A stretch of 64,000 nt of DNA, from positions 34,783-98,782 of the IMG/VR virus record IMGVR_UViG_3300037840_000227; one strand, written 5' to 3'. The position numbers were made by a program, and so were the translations under genes. The notes beneath the pieces are model-generated. The model searched no databases. It had not been told where the DNA came from and worked only from the letters and a program-made list of their open reading frames with translations. This document shows, one piece after another, positions 1 through 10,276 of this stretch. This DNA comes from a virus. Position 1 is the first letter of the stretch; every line of letters begins with the position of its first letter.

Positions 1-1
1 C

Positions 2-3000
2 GGGCTTTACGACGCCTCGCAGCAGCGGGCGCAGGACGCGCTTAGTCAGGCCAAGGCGAGGAGCGCGGCCGAGGTCAGCAATATCCAGACTCAGAATGAC
101 CTCGCCAATGAGACGGATCCAGCCAAGGCCGCTGGCTACATCCAGAAATTCCAGGGCAATGTAAACAGCGCCGCCTCCATGATCCCGGAGGGTCCGCAAC
201 GCGACAACTTCCTGACTGAACAGGCGCCGACTCTGGCGCGCTCAACCGTCGGCGTCTTCAACCATATCAATAACCTCAATAATAACCAGGACTTAGCGGA
301 CTTCACCAATAACGAGACGACGGCGATCAACGCGGCGCTCTCTACCCCGGATGACGCTCAGCGCGGCAGGGTGCTTGCGAACCTCCAGGCGCAAGGGCAG
401 GCGCTTGTCGATAAGGGCGTGATGACGCCGGAGCAGTGGGCTCTCCGGCAGCAGAATGTTGCGAAAACCTACGGCATCACCTGGACTAAGAACGAAGCGC
501 TCACCGCTGATCAAACCGGCGACACCTCGCGCATTCGCGCGATGCTGCCTAATTTCCTAACCTCGCCCGATGGGGCCGGCGGCGCAACGCCAGTGCCCAA
601 CGACTTGAATTGGGCCAAGGGCTCCGGATCATTCCAGGCCTATGGAGCGCAGAACGATCTGCCCCAGAAGGCCAATTTCCTGATGGGCGCCGCGGTATCG
701 CGGCTCGGCGCGAGCCAGACAGGCGCCGCAGCGATTGTCGGCAATGCCGTCTCAGAGAGCGGCCTTTCAACGACAGTCGGCAATTGGAAGAACGAGGATT
801 CGCACGGGCTCTTCCAATGGAATGACGCGGCAGGCGTACGGCGATGGAGTAAATTCCAGGAGTGGGCGACCTCCATCGATGCTGATCCCGGCAACCCAAT
901 GACGCAGTTGGCCTACGCCAAGGTTGAGGCAAGCCAAATGCGCGGCCCCAATGGCATGAGCGTTTGGCAGGCCGTCAATAGCGCGCCAACTGTCAAGGAA
1001 GCATCCGATATTTGGATGCGCTACTTCGAAGCGCCGAAAGATCAGGGCGCGGGCGCCAGCGCGGCAAGAGCGCGAGAGGCGATGGGCGCCTACCGCACTT
1101 ACTCGACTGGACAGCCGAATGCCTTCGTCGGACTGCCGCCGCCGGCGCAGGTCGCCTCGCCGGACAGCGCAGCGGTGACGCAAGTCGACTTCAGCCCAAC
1201 GAATCCACAGCCCATCCCGCCGCGCGCGCAATGGCCGGATGGCGCGGCCAGTGCGGCGCACACTTCCACCGGCGAGCTCGTCTATGTCGGCCATGACGGA
1301 ACGCCGCTAGGCGGCCAGACCGGCGGCGGGACGCCAGCGAATGAGGGCGGCGCGGCCCCTCTCTCACCACCGAGAAGTCAGTGGCCGGATGGTGCAAAGG
1401 CCATCGTTCACCAGGGGGATGGATCGCTCGCCTATGTCATGTCGGATGGGACGCTCGAGCCTGTGCCTGGCTCCCGCGCGACGGGCTCGCCGGGCGCGAT
1501 GGCGCCAACTAAGACAGGAACCATCCTCGATCACATACCCCCGCAAGAAAGAGCGGAACTCGGCATTTATCTCGCCAACGAGGCGACGCGGATCGAACGT
1601 CGCAATTACGAAGCCTCCAAGCAGCAGGTTACGCTAGCCAAGGAGTCAATGAAGGGAATCCAAAGCGATCTGGTGAATGGCCAGCCTGTTCCGGATCAGA
1701 CGATAAACACTATCGTCGCGCCTCTCTTGCACCACCCCAATCCAGAGGTGAAGCAGATGGCGGCGAACATCATGAACATCCGCGATAACCTCGCGCACTT
1801 CAAAGGGCAAACCCCCGCCCAGGTCGAGGATGGCATTATCAATCAGCAAGCCGAATACAACCAGGCGGTCAAGGCCAACCCTGGCGATCCACTCAATGAG
1901 ATGCGATTCCAGACCTTGCAGGCATCGAAGGCCTATCTGAAGGCATATCAGACGGACATCAGCAAGAATACGCTCGAGCGCGCGGTGCGCGAGGATGTGC
2001 TGCCGAACGGCCTCACGCCACTCAATCCGACTGATCCAAGTATCGTGCAGGAGTTCACCCAGCGCGCCGCGGAAGCGCAGAAGGTGGCTGATTTCTATCA
2101 CCTGCCGGAGCCGGTCTATCTCACCCAGCAAGATCGCGTGCAGTTCAAGCGCATGGCGGCGGCAGGCGGCCAGCCGATGGCCGAACTTGCCGCCAACGCG
2201 GTGGCGGGTCTTGGCAGCCGGGCCGGGACGATGTTCAAGCAGATCGGCGGCGACGCGCCGGCCTTTGTCAGCCTGGGCCAGCTCATGCTCCAAGGCACGT
2301 CCAAGCAGAATATCGACGACATCGCTCACTATACGGCGGCGGCGAACGATAAAGAGGCCAAGCGCGATTTGCCGCGGATCACCGATTCCGTCCTCGCCCG
2401 CTCGAAGGCGGACGATCCGCTCGGCACGACGGGGAACACCAACAATCCATTGGAGGGATTCGGGCCGGACTATCAGGGCCGCATTCGTCAGACTGCCAAC
2501 ATTCTCGGTGGCGCCTGGTCCGCGCGGGACGGCAAGGATCCCAAGATTGATCTCGATACGAATTATTACACCACGGAGTGGTTCAACCGCGCCTACACCG
2601 CCGCGCTCGGCGGTGAGATGGTGAACGGCAAGCAGTACGGCGGCGTCGCGAATTATGGCGGCGGCAATTTCTTCTCGCCATCGACATGGAATAACCACCC
2701 TATGACGCAGAAAATCCTCGTGCCGCCAAACGTGAAGGCCGAGGATATGGGCTCGCTCGTCGCCCGCATTACCGACGACGACTTGAGCAAAATGCCGCGG
2801 CCGCCTGTCGATCCCGCCGGCCATCCTATCTCCGCCGCCCAAATCAGGAATGGCTATCTTACGGCCATTCCTGATCAGGACGACGGGATATTTCATGGCC
2901 GCTATGGCGTTATTCTTGGCGATCCGCATGACGAAGGCCACCGTCCAGTGCTCAGCAAGGATGGGAAGCCCTTCGAGCTCAACCTCAGCGCAGGAACGCT

Positions 3001-3142
3001 TGCCGAGGCGCTCAAGAAGCGCTCGCCGGAATCCTATCGTGACGCGCCGCCGCCGCTCCGCGGGCCAGGCGCTCCTTTGCGGAACCTGCCGGGAATGTTA
3101 GAGGCGGGTGAGGAGCCTGCTACCGCAACTGCGACGGAGTAA
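2..3142 (+). CDS. Internal virion protein with phage lysozyme-like domain (5' partial)
   Basis: The frame is open from base 2 of the window, so the true start lies upstream; the first ATG inside is at 179. About 1046 residues are visible. Roughly 200-360 residues in is a phage tail-lysozyme-like domain: a catalytic-type Glu in NAVSESGL followed by HGLFQWND, the arrangement of the Phage_lysozyme2 family. A Pro/Gly-rich linker with two similar repeats (PPRAQWPDGA and PPRSQWPDGA, each followed by a DGTxxP stretch) comes next, then a long helical, polar C-terminal region. In podoviruses such proteins sit inside the capsid and are ejected to cut peptidoglycan during entry. The next gene starts 2 bases after the stop. 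The lysozyme domain is well supported; the internal-virion role is inferred from size and neighbours. Confidence 0.75.
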   Translation, partial: GLYDASQQRAQDALSQAKARSAAEVSNIQTQNDLANETDPAKAAGYIQKFQGNVNSAASMIPEGPQRDNFLTEQAPTLARSTVGVFNHINNLNNNQDLADFTNNETTAINAALSTPDDAQRGRVLANLQAQGQALVDKGVMTPEQWALRQQNVAKTYGITWTKNEALTADQTGDTSRIRAMLPNFLTSPDGAGGATPVPNDLNWAKGSGSFQAYGAQNDLPQKANFLMGAAVSRLGASQTGAAAIVGNAVSESGLSTTVGNWKNEDSHGLFQWNDAAGVRRWSKFQEWATSIDADPGNPMTQLAYAKVEASQMRGPNGMSVWQAVNSAPTVKEASDIWMRYFEAPKDQGAGASAARAREAMGAYRTYSTGQPNAFVGLPPPAQVASPDSAAVTQVDFSPTNPQPIPPRAQWPDGAASAAHTSTGELVYVGHDGTPLGGQTGGGTPANEGGAAPLSPPRSQWPDGAKAIVHQGDGSLAYVMSDGTLEPVPGSRATGSPGAMAPTKTGTILDHIPPQERAELGIYLANEATRIERRNYEASKQQVTLAKESMKGIQSDLVNGQPVPDQTINTIVAPLLHHPNPEVKQMAANIMNIRDNLAHFKGQTPAQVEDGIINQQAEYNQAVKANPGDPLNEMRFQTLQASKAYLKAYQTDISKNTLERAVREDVLPNGLTPLNPTDPSIVQEFTQRAAEAQKVADFYHLPEPVYLTQQDRVQFKRMAAAGGQPMAELAANAVAGLGSRAGTMFKQIGGDAPAFVSLGQLMLQGTSKQNIDDIAHYTAAANDKEAKRDLPRITDSVLARSKADDPLGTTGNTNNPLEGFGPDYQGRIRQTANILGGAWSARDGKDPKIDLDTNYYTTEWFNRAYTAALGGEMVNGKQYGGVANYGGGNFFSPSTWNNHPMTQKILVPPNVKAEDMGSLVARITDDDLSKMPRPPVDPAGHPISAAQIRNGYLTAIPDQDDGIFHGRYGVILGDPHDEGHRPVLSKDGKPFELNLSAGTLAEALKKRSPESYRDAPPPLRGPGAPLRNLPGMLEAGEEPATATATE

Positions 3143-3144
3143 AA

Positions 3145-6100
3145 GTGGCCCTCGATCCAGACGCCGCTGGCGGGGATTTCTCCAACTCCCCGGCCTTCTC
3201 AAACCACTACTCGCCGGCAACCGCCGACGCCGAGGCGCCACCGTTTTCGGATCACTTCAAGAATTTCAGCGAGTCGATGGCGGACCTTGCGGGACGCATT
3301 GGCGGCGCTGGGGTAGGCCTCGCCAAGCAGATCGGCGAGACAGAAGCCGAAGCGCCCGGCGCGCCGGATCAGAAATTCTTTGGAACGCGCGATCCTGATT
3401 TGCTCGGCCGCGTCGCCTCAACTGCGGCTTCGAGCGCCCAATATAGCGGGCCTCTCGGGTTTGGCATCGCCATGGGCGACGCTGTCGAACAGCGCAACGA
3501 CGCCATTAAGGATGCGGCCGGCGTCGAGATGAAAAACCCCTTCAGCGGGGATTATCGCGATCAGGCCGAAGCGCAGATGATCAAGGAGGCGCTGCAATTG
3601 CCCCCGGATCAGAGGCCAATCTTCGGCTCGGAGGAATGGCAGCAGCGCCAGCGTGATCTTGAGTTCTCGCTCTATCAGCAGGATCTTCACAATCTTGCAG
3701 AGAAGTATTCCGGCAATTCGGATCGCGAGCGCGACATTCTCGCCGCCATCGGCGCGGATCGCGATGTTCGCCAGGATGCATCTTCGCTCGCCAACCAGCA
3801 GGCCTCGATCGCGAACCTTGCTTATGAAAAGTCCGGCGGGGGGTTCTTCCCACTGGCCGCAGCGGCGGGTGGCGAGTTTGGCGGCGGCTTCCGCGATCCA
3901 GTTACTCTCCTTTCCTTGCTTGCCTCTGGGCCGGAACGGCAGATTGCGATGCCAGCCATCAGGCGCATTGCGACAACGATGACGGAACAGGGCGCCTTTA
4001 CTGGCCTAACGACAGCTCTCTTCGAACCAGAGGTGCAGGCCTTCAACAAGCAGCGCGGCGAGGACAATGGCCTCTGGCCGGCGCTGAAGGATATCGGCGG
4101 CTCGGCGCTCTTCGGCGGCGTTGCCGGCGGACTTATCGAGGGCGTCAAGCAGATCGGCCATGCCTTCGCCGGCTCGCAGCAACAGGCGGCGATAGAGGAA
4201 TTCATTCGGCAGGCGCAATCGCATGGGCCGATGTCGCCTGGGGCTAGGAAGTTTTGGGATGACGTGCAGGCGTGGGAGAATCGCCCGCAAGCGCCGGCTG
4301 GACTCCTCGAAGCGCCGCGGCCGCCGGGCGAGCCGCCGCCCAAGCCAACGAAGGGCGCCGCCAAGCCGCCGATCGAGGTTCCGCCTGGGGCGGAGAATCT
4401 CCCCGCCACGACAGCGATCACGCCGGGCCGGATCGAAAACGCGGAGCTCGATCACCTCGCCTCGCCGCCGGCTATCCCCGGCGTTCCGCCCTCGGAAGCG
4501 CTGCGTGTCTATGAAGGCCTCGTCCAGCACGGCGAGAACCCGGATACTGTCGCCCCGCCGGCGCCGCCAATGCACGCGCCGCCCTCTGGGCCAATCATCG
4601 TCACGCCTGATCATCAGGGAATGCCGGAACGCTCCGCTGGCTACACTGGCACGATCGATGGCAAGCCAGTCACCTATCAGTCCTTCGATCCCCGGACGCT
4701 TGGAACCGACGCCCAGGCCTTTCAGTATAAGGGCGGCGCCGATCAGGCCGGCGTGACGCACAGGCTTGCGAGCGTGCAGCGCTGGGCTCCTCTCGCAGCG
4801 GGGCATGTGGTTGTCTTCGAGCGTGATAACGGCCAGCAATTCATTGTCGACGGCCACCAGCGGCTCGGGCTGGCCAGGAGGCTCGCTGGCGCCCAAACGG
4901 ACGGGCAAATGCCCATCCGTTTCGATGGCGCGCTTCTCAAGGAATCCGATGGCTGGACGCCGGCTGATGCGCGTGCGATCGCGGCGAAGAAGAATATCCA
5001 GGAAGGCTCCGGCGAGCCGCTCGACACCGCGCGGGTTTTCCGCGACCGGCCGGATATGTGGGATGACAGCCTTCCTATCACCTCAGGACGTCTCAAGCAG
5101 GCCAAGGGCCTCGCAGAACTGTCCGAGCCGGCCTGGGAGATGGCGGTCAACGGCCTCGTTCCGCACAATTACGCCTCGCTCGTTGGCCGCATGATGCCGC
5201 AGAAGGAGAATCATGCGGCGGTGATGGCGGAGCTGGCCAAATTCAGCCCGCAGAGCGAGAACGAAGCCCGGATGATGATCGCCGACGCCAATAGCGCCGG
5301 CTTCGCGCGCGATGTGCAAGAGACGCTTTTTGGAAAAGAGGAAGCCACCCGCTCGCTGATGCGGGAGCGCGCGCAGGTCTATTCCTCGGTTATTTCATTG
5401 CTCAACGAGGACAAGCATGTCTTCCAGACTCTCGACCGGGAGGCGCAGCGAATCGAGGCGGCGGGGAATGTCCTAGTCGATACTAACGCCAGCCGGGCGG
5501 AGCGCGCCGGGCAGCTCAGTCAACTGATCGGGAAGCTTGCCGTTCGGCAGGGCCCCATCTCTGCGGCATTGAACCGCGCAGCCGCGCGCGTCGCTGCAGG
5601 GGATGAAAAGCCAAAAGATGCAGCGCGTGCGTTCCTCAGTGACATCACCGACCTTGTTGGCAAAGATGGGATTCGGCTCGACAGGTTCACCCAGGACGGC
5701 TCGCAGGGCTCCGAGGTCGCCGAAACACCGCAGGAGATCAAGGCTCAGTCGGATGCGATGGAGCGCGAGCTCTTAGCCACGCTGCCGGCGCGGGCGCCTG
5801 TCGCTACGCCAGCGCCGCCGCCTGCTGCGCCATCCGGCCTCATGTCCACTCTCGGGACCGGACTCCCCGGCGTCGATCGCATCCTGGCCGATCCTTATGT
5901 GTCCGAGGCCATCGGCAACCCGATCATCAACCGGAAGAACGACGTCCCCTACGGCGCGGGCCCCAACAACAAGGACGATCGCATCACCAACGTTGACCGC
6001 CATGTGCCCAAGACGGATACCGTCAATGGCGTGGCGTACGATCCGGCTAAGCCTGTCGTCATCCACGAGCAAGTCGAGAAGCACGTTCTCAACCGCCTCA

Positions 6101-6843
6101 TTGCCGCAGGCGTGTCGGCGGAGAAGGCTTACCCGATGGCGCATTTCGGATTTGCCGAACCTGCCGAAGAGGCATGGGTGCAAACCAACCTCGGCCAGGA
6201 TGCATGGCCTGAATATCAGGCTCATTGGGCCAAGTGGCTCAAGCCGATCGATCACGAGAACCCGAAGAACCCGCCGAAGGACTTGTTCCAGAAGCCCTAT
6301 CCGCACGACGACGATCATCTCGCGCCGCAGGACAAGGGCAGCTTCGAGGCCTCTGAAAAGGCAGGCGAGCCAGAGTCAGCGCAGATGCGCGCCGAGGCGG
6401 AGCGCATTCTCGGCCTTGAGGGCATGAGCCCGGCGGAGAGTCTCGCCCGCCATGCGGTTCATGAGGCCGTCACCGCCGCCGCGCAATCGCCAAGTCCGCT
6501 CGATCGTCAGATTGGCGAGATTATCGGCAAGGAAGCCCCTGAGGTTCTCGGAGCGGCGTTCCCGTCCGAGGCTGGCCCCGAGGGGACGCAGCAGACCCTC
6601 GTGCCGGGCGTCAAGCCGGTAACGGACGCCGATCGCCTACGCGCCGCCGCTGGCCAGCCCATGCGCGGCGGCAACGCGCCACCGGCAGAGGGGGGATTGT
6701 TCGATGAGGTGGGCCGCGCGCAGCCAGACATTTTTGATATGGTAGTCGATGATAAGGGCAACCTGCGTGAGAAGGGAGACGTTCTACAAAGCGTTTCCCG
6801 TGAAACATATCTCGCCAAACTGATCGGGGAGTGTGAGGTCTAG
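3145..6843 (+). CDS. Giant internal virion protein with ParB-like domain
   Basis: 1232 residues, GTG start two bases after the preceding stop. The first 330 residues are helical with Gly/Ala-rich hydrophobic stretches near 235-340 (such as ALFGGVAGGLIEG). A Pro-rich spacer follows, then at about 520-640 a ParB/sulfiredoxin-like fold carrying FIVDGHQRLGLARRL, as seen in large phage polyproteins. The C-terminal half is low-complexity and helical, with a segment around 910-1050 rich in His and charged residues. It sits between a lysozyme-domain protein and another 900-residue protein, a typical set of ejected virion proteins. The ParB-like fold may bind DNA or nucleotides; that function is not demonstrated here. 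No transmembrane anchor is obvious. Confidence 0.65.
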   Translation: MALDPDAAGGDFSNSPAFSNHYSPATADAEAPPFSDHFKNFSESMADLAGRIGGAGVGLAKQIGETEAEAPGAPDQKFFGTRDPDLLGRVASTAASSAQYSGPLGFGIAMGDAVEQRNDAIKDAAGVEMKNPFSGDYRDQAEAQMIKEALQLPPDQRPIFGSEEWQQRQRDLEFSLYQQDLHNLAEKYSGNSDRERDILAAIGADRDVRQDASSLANQQASIANLAYEKSGGGFFPLAAAAGGEFGGGFRDPVTLLSLLASGPERQIAMPAIRRIATTMTEQGAFTGLTTALFEPEVQAFNKQRGEDNGLWPALKDIGGSALFGGVAGGLIEGVKQIGHAFAGSQQQAAIEEFIRQAQSHGPMSPGARKFWDDVQAWENRPQAPAGLLEAPRPPGEPPPKPTKGAAKPPIEVPPGAENLPATTAITPGRIENAELDHLASPPAIPGVPPSEALRVYEGLVQHGENPDTVAPPAPPMHAPPSGPIIVTPDHQGMPERSAGYTGTIDGKPVTYQSFDPRTLGTDAQAFQYKGGADQAGVTHRLASVQRWAPLAAGHVVVFERDNGQQFIVDGHQRLGLARRLAGAQTDGQMPIRFDGALLKESDGWTPADARAIAAKKNIQEGSGEPLDTARVFRDRPDMWDDSLPITSGRLKQAKGLAELSEPAWEMAVNGLVPHNYASLVGRMMPQKENHAAVMAELAKFSPQSENEARMMIADANSAGFARDVQETLFGKEEATRSLMRERAQVYSSVISLLNEDKHVFQTLDREAQRIEAAGNVLVDTNASRAERAGQLSQLIGKLAVRQGPISAALNRAAARVAAGDEKPKDAARAFLSDITDLVGKDGIRLDRFTQDGSQGSEVAETPQEIKAQSDAMERELLATLPARAPVATPAPPPAAPSGLMSTLGTGLPGVDRILADPYVSEAIGNPIINRKNDVPYGAGPNNKDDRITNVDRHVPKTDTVNGVAYDPAKPVVIHEQVEKHVLNRLIAAGVSAEKAYPMAHFGFAEPAEEAWVQTNLGQDAWPEYQAHWAKWLKPIDHENPKNPPKDLFQKPYPHDDDHLAPQDKGSFEASEKAGEPESAQMRAEAERILGLEGMSPAESLARHAVHEAVTAAAQSPSPLDRQIGEIIGKEAPEVLGAAFPSEAGPEGTQQTLVPGVKPVTDADRLRAAAGQPMRGGNAPPAEGGLFDEVGRAQPDIFDMVVDDKGNLREKGDVLQSVSRETYLAKLIGECEV

Positions 6844-9593
6844 TGTCTTTCGAATCTTGCATCGACGGCATGATTGCTCGCGCTGAAATCTCCCGCGACG
6901 AGGGCGAGGAGATGAAGCGTCGCTATCGTGACGCCCTGCGCAGCGGGAGGGCGCCCCCGCTTGCCCGCGACGAAGCGCAGCGGCAAATGGACATTGCCGG
7001 CGTTCGCTCGCGCTGGCGCGAGAATGCATCGATCCAAGCGCTCGATCAGATCAAGAAAGACCTCATCTCCTTCCGGGATCCGTGGGGACGCCAGAATATC
7101 GTTGAAGCCGGCTACAACCTCTTCGAAAACTTCGGCTATGCTGGCTACCCGGCGGTGAAGCAACTCGGCGAAGCCTACATCGGCCTGATGCACAGCCGCC
7201 TCACCGATTATCTCCAGGCCTATGAGCGCAAAGCCATCACCGGGCGCCGTCGCGGCGGTAGGGCGCTCGACAAGGACATCAAGCGCGCGCTCTTCGGCGA
7301 GCGCGCCCCGCCGCGCGCAACGGCCTTGGCGAAATTGCTCAATCAAGAGTTTGAGTTCGCCCGGCAGACGTTCAATCGCTTTGCCGGTCCGGGCAGCATC
7401 CCTAAGATGGAGAATTGGGGCGGTCCGCAGGGGCATGACGACGCCGCCCTCTTGCGCTTCGGCCAGAGCAAGATTCCGGCGGGCTGGGATCGCGATTACA
7501 TCAAAGGCCTCGAGAAGCAGTTCCCCAACAATCCCCAAGCCTTCTCCAAGGAGGCCTGGGTGCGCTGGACGCATCCAAAACTCAATTGGACGAAGATGTG
7601 GGACCCGCTCACCGGCGAGCATTACCCCGCCTCCATGCCGCAGGAGAAGTCCTTCGCCATTCTCCACCATGTCTGGGAGACCGTGGCGACGGACGGCAAG
7701 ATCAATATGCCCCCAAGCCGCCAGGCCGTGGGGCGCGGCTCCGTCGCCACATCTCGTTCCGATCATCGCTTTCTGATTTTCAAGGATGCCGACTCGGCGG
7801 AAGAGTACAATCGTGAATGCGGCTCTGGCTCCGGCTTCAACCAGACGATGAATCACCTGCACGGGATGTGGCGGGACATCGCTCTGATGCACCGCTTCGG
7901 GCCCAACCCGAATGGCACAGTCATGTGGCTCAAGCAGGCGATCGAGGAGCAATCGAACTTCCTGAAGACCGGCCACCCCAACATGTTGCCGACGCGGGCG
8001 AAGGGCTTTATTGGCCGCGCCCATGCGCCAATAGCCCACACGCCGCGCAACACCGCCGTCAAGACCGCCCATGCTCTGCGGACGATTGATGGCTTCTGGG
8101 AACAGCTCAATGGCTACAATGCCGCGCAGAATAACCTCGCGCTCGCCGGCACGATCATGCGTAACTGGACGCTCGGCTCATTGCTGGGCTCTTCGGTGAT
8201 CCCGCATGCCGTCGCCAACCCAGCCATTCAAATGTATGCCCATTACGAGGGCGGCCTGCCAGTCGCGCGGGTGATCCCAGACTTCCTCCGTGCGCTCTAT
8301 AACCGCTCGAGGCCAGAGGAGATGCTCCGGGCCGGCGTTGATACGGAGAATGCGCTCTTCCAGATCGGCTCGCTTGCCCGGCAGCAGTCGGCATTCGCCA
8401 AGGTCGCCAACTGGACGCGGTGGCTCCCTGACCGGACAACCCACTGGTCACAGCTCATCCCCTTCCTTGACGCCTTCAAGGCCGCTCACTTCCGCGGCTC
8501 GATGGCCTATCTTTCTGATTTGCGGAAAATGTCGTGGGACAAATTGCCATCCCGCCTCAAGGGCAAGCTGCAGGGCTACGGCATCCGCGAGCCGGATTGG
8601 AAGGTGATGCAGCTCGCGCCGGAGTATCAGCCAGTCGACATGTCAGCCAATTGGATGCGCGCGACTGACATCGCCAATATGCCGGCGGAGACGCCAGAGC
8701 AGATCAAGGCGATTCTCACCGCGGCGGGGCGGCAATCGCTCGATCCGACGAACGATCAGCCGATCGCCCGGCAGGTTGCATTCGATACGGCGGTGAAATT
8801 CGTGACTTGGATGGTGGGCGAGCGCGAGGTTGCGGTTCCGCAATCCTCCATGCGGATGCGCGCCGAGTTCCTCGGCACCGCCAAGAAGGGAAGCTACTGG
8901 GGCGAACTCGCGCGTAACGCCTTCCAGTTCAAGGGTTTCGTCGGCGCGTTCATGGTGACGCAATCCCAGGCGATCAAGCGCGAGCTGGGCGGCAGCAAGC
9001 TGGGCGGCATCGGCTTAGCTAGCACCATGTTTATCGTGCTCTCCTTGCTCGGCATGGTGAGCCTCCAACTCAAACAGGCGCGCAGCGGCAAGGATTTCTT
9101 GCCGATGAACCCCGATTCCACCTCAGGCATTGCCACATGGGCGCGCGCCATCCTGACGAGCCTATCCTTTGGCTTCGCCGGCGATTTCCTCGCCGCCGAT
9201 CACACCAGCTATGGCCAGGGTCCATTCGAGACGCTTTTGGGGCCCGCGACGGCCCTCCCGGTCAGTGCCTATGAAATGGCCAAGGGGGCAGTCGAGAACC
9301 TCGGCGGCGGCTCGCGGTCCCGCAAGCCGTTCTCCGAGACGGCGGCGGATGCAGCCATAAAGCTCCTGCGGATGCAAACACCGTTCCTGTCAACGGCGTG
9401 GCCGTTCGCCGCCGCCTACAACCGCTTGGTGCTCGACAAACTGCATTACATGATGAACCCCGAGGCGCACCGAGAGGACAGGCTTGGCGAAGAGCGCCTG
9501 CGCAAACAGACGGGAGGCCAAAGTTTCTTCTGGCGTCCCGGCGAGAGCGCGCCGAGCCGCCTGCCGCAGTTCACCACCGCGCCGCCGCGCTAG
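6843..9593 (+). CDS. Large internal virion protein, membrane-active C-terminus
   Basis: 916 residues. The GTG start shares its first base with the TAG stop of the preceding gene (TAGTG), so the two are translationally coupled. Mostly helical and basic; a hydrophobic stretch at about 725-740 (STMFIVLSLLGMVSL) and further Gly/Ala-rich segments near 765-800 could enter a membrane. No enzymatic motif was recognised. By position and size it matches the third member of an ejectosome-like set (compare T7 gp14-gp16), but sequence similarity to those was not visible. It could alternatively be a tail-tube or connector-associated protein. Confidence 0.6.
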   Translation: MSFESCIDGMIARAEISRDEGEEMKRRYRDALRSGRAPPLARDEAQRQMDIAGVRSRWRENASIQALDQIKKDLISFRDPWGRQNIVEAGYNLFENFGYAGYPAVKQLGEAYIGLMHSRLTDYLQAYERKAITGRRRGGRALDKDIKRALFGERAPPRATALAKLLNQEFEFARQTFNRFAGPGSIPKMENWGGPQGHDDAALLRFGQSKIPAGWDRDYIKGLEKQFPNNPQAFSKEAWVRWTHPKLNWTKMWDPLTGEHYPASMPQEKSFAILHHVWETVATDGKINMPPSRQAVGRGSVATSRSDHRFLIFKDADSAEEYNRECGSGSGFNQTMNHLHGMWRDIALMHRFGPNPNGTVMWLKQAIEEQSNFLKTGHPNMLPTRAKGFIGRAHAPIAHTPRNTAVKTAHALRTIDGFWEQLNGYNAAQNNLALAGTIMRNWTLGSLLGSSVIPHAVANPAIQMYAHYEGGLPVARVIPDFLRALYNRSRPEEMLRAGVDTENALFQIGSLARQQSAFAKVANWTRWLPDRTTHWSQLIPFLDAFKAAHFRGSMAYLSDLRKMSWDKLPSRLKGKLQGYGIREPDWKVMQLAPEYQPVDMSANWMRATDIANMPAETPEQIKAILTAAGRQSLDPTNDQPIARQVAFDTAVKFVTWMVGEREVAVPQSSMRMRAEFLGTAKKGSYWGELARNAFQFKGFVGAFMVTQSQAIKRELGGSKLGGIGLASTMFIVLSLLGMVSLQLKQARSGKDFLPMNPDSTSGIATWARAILTSLSFGFAGDFLAADHTSYGQGPFETLLGPATALPVSAYEMAKGAVENLGGGSRSRKPFSETAADAAIKLLRMQTPFLSTAWPFAAAYNRLVLDKLHYMMNPEAHREDRLGEERLRKQTGGQSFFWRPGESAPSRLPQFTTAPPR

Positions 9594-9655
9594 CCGACTC
9601 TCGTCTAAATGTGGTAGCTATCCCCTCAAGCGCCACAATGGGCAGGGATTAGCCG

Positions 9656-10276
9656 GTGTCGACCTCACTGGACATCATCGACGGAATTCCAGATCAAATC
9701 GCGTATAAAGCGCCATGCGCTTGCGCTACTACAGGAGATTTAACTAATTCTATGATTGGGCTGATAACCGTGGATGGTTATCAGCTACTTCCGAACGACA
9801 GAGTATTGGTTTGGCAGAATAGTGATGAACGTACCAATGGAGTCTACAACGCCTCTACTGGAGCATGGGTACGGGCGGTCGATTTCACCTCAACATCTGC
9901 TATAGGAGCGGGCACGCAGGTCTACGTCTACAACGGCGTTACTTACGCCGGCTCTGTCTTTGTTTGCCAAGCCCAAATGCCAGTCGTCGGCACATCGCCG
10001 ATCACCTTCAATCGCCTTTCCATGTCGACCGCGCCAAATGTGGCGCAGCTCCCGATTACGCCCGGCCAGGCCAAGCGGGCGCTGGCGACGCTCGGCTACA
10101 ATGTCGAGACACTCGAGATGGCCATCCCGGCAGATAGCCAAAACTCGATCAACATCGCCATGAATGACGCCTTCTGGCCGATCGGCGGCGCGGCGTGGGC
10201 TTTCGTGCAGTCAACCTACGGCATTACTGGCGCGCAGGTGACGGCGATCCAAAACACGGCGACGACAAATCGATGA
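9656..10276 (+). CDS. Tail fibre / appendage protein
   Basis: 206 residues, GTG start. Residues 20-120 follow the pattern found in many phage tail-fibre proteins: GLITVDGYQLLPNDRVLV, then NGVYNASTGAWVRAVDF, then a VYVYNGVTYAGSVFVC strand ending in PITF. The N-terminal part likely attaches to the virion and the C-terminal 60 residues are less ordered. It overlaps the next gene by 4 bases (ATGA), and the pair probably forms one fibre complex. Specific host receptor not predictable. Confidence 0.7.
   Translation: MSTSLDIIDGIPDQIAYKAPCACATTGDLTNSMIGLITVDGYQLLPNDRVLVWQNSDERTNGVYNASTGAWVRAVDFTSTSAIGAGTQVYVYNGVTYAGSVFVCQAQMPVVGTSPITFNRLSMSTAPNVAQLPITPGQAKRALATLGYNVETLEMAIPADSQNSINIAMNDAFWPIGGAAWAFVQSTYGITGAQVTAIQNTATTNR

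Noticed and set aside
1646-2941. 431-codon open frame on the minus strand inside the first virion gene
   Set aside because: Lies fully opposite a gene with clear lysozyme and linker motifs; its sequence is Arg/His/Leu-rich shadow typical of GC-rich DNA and lacks an SD.
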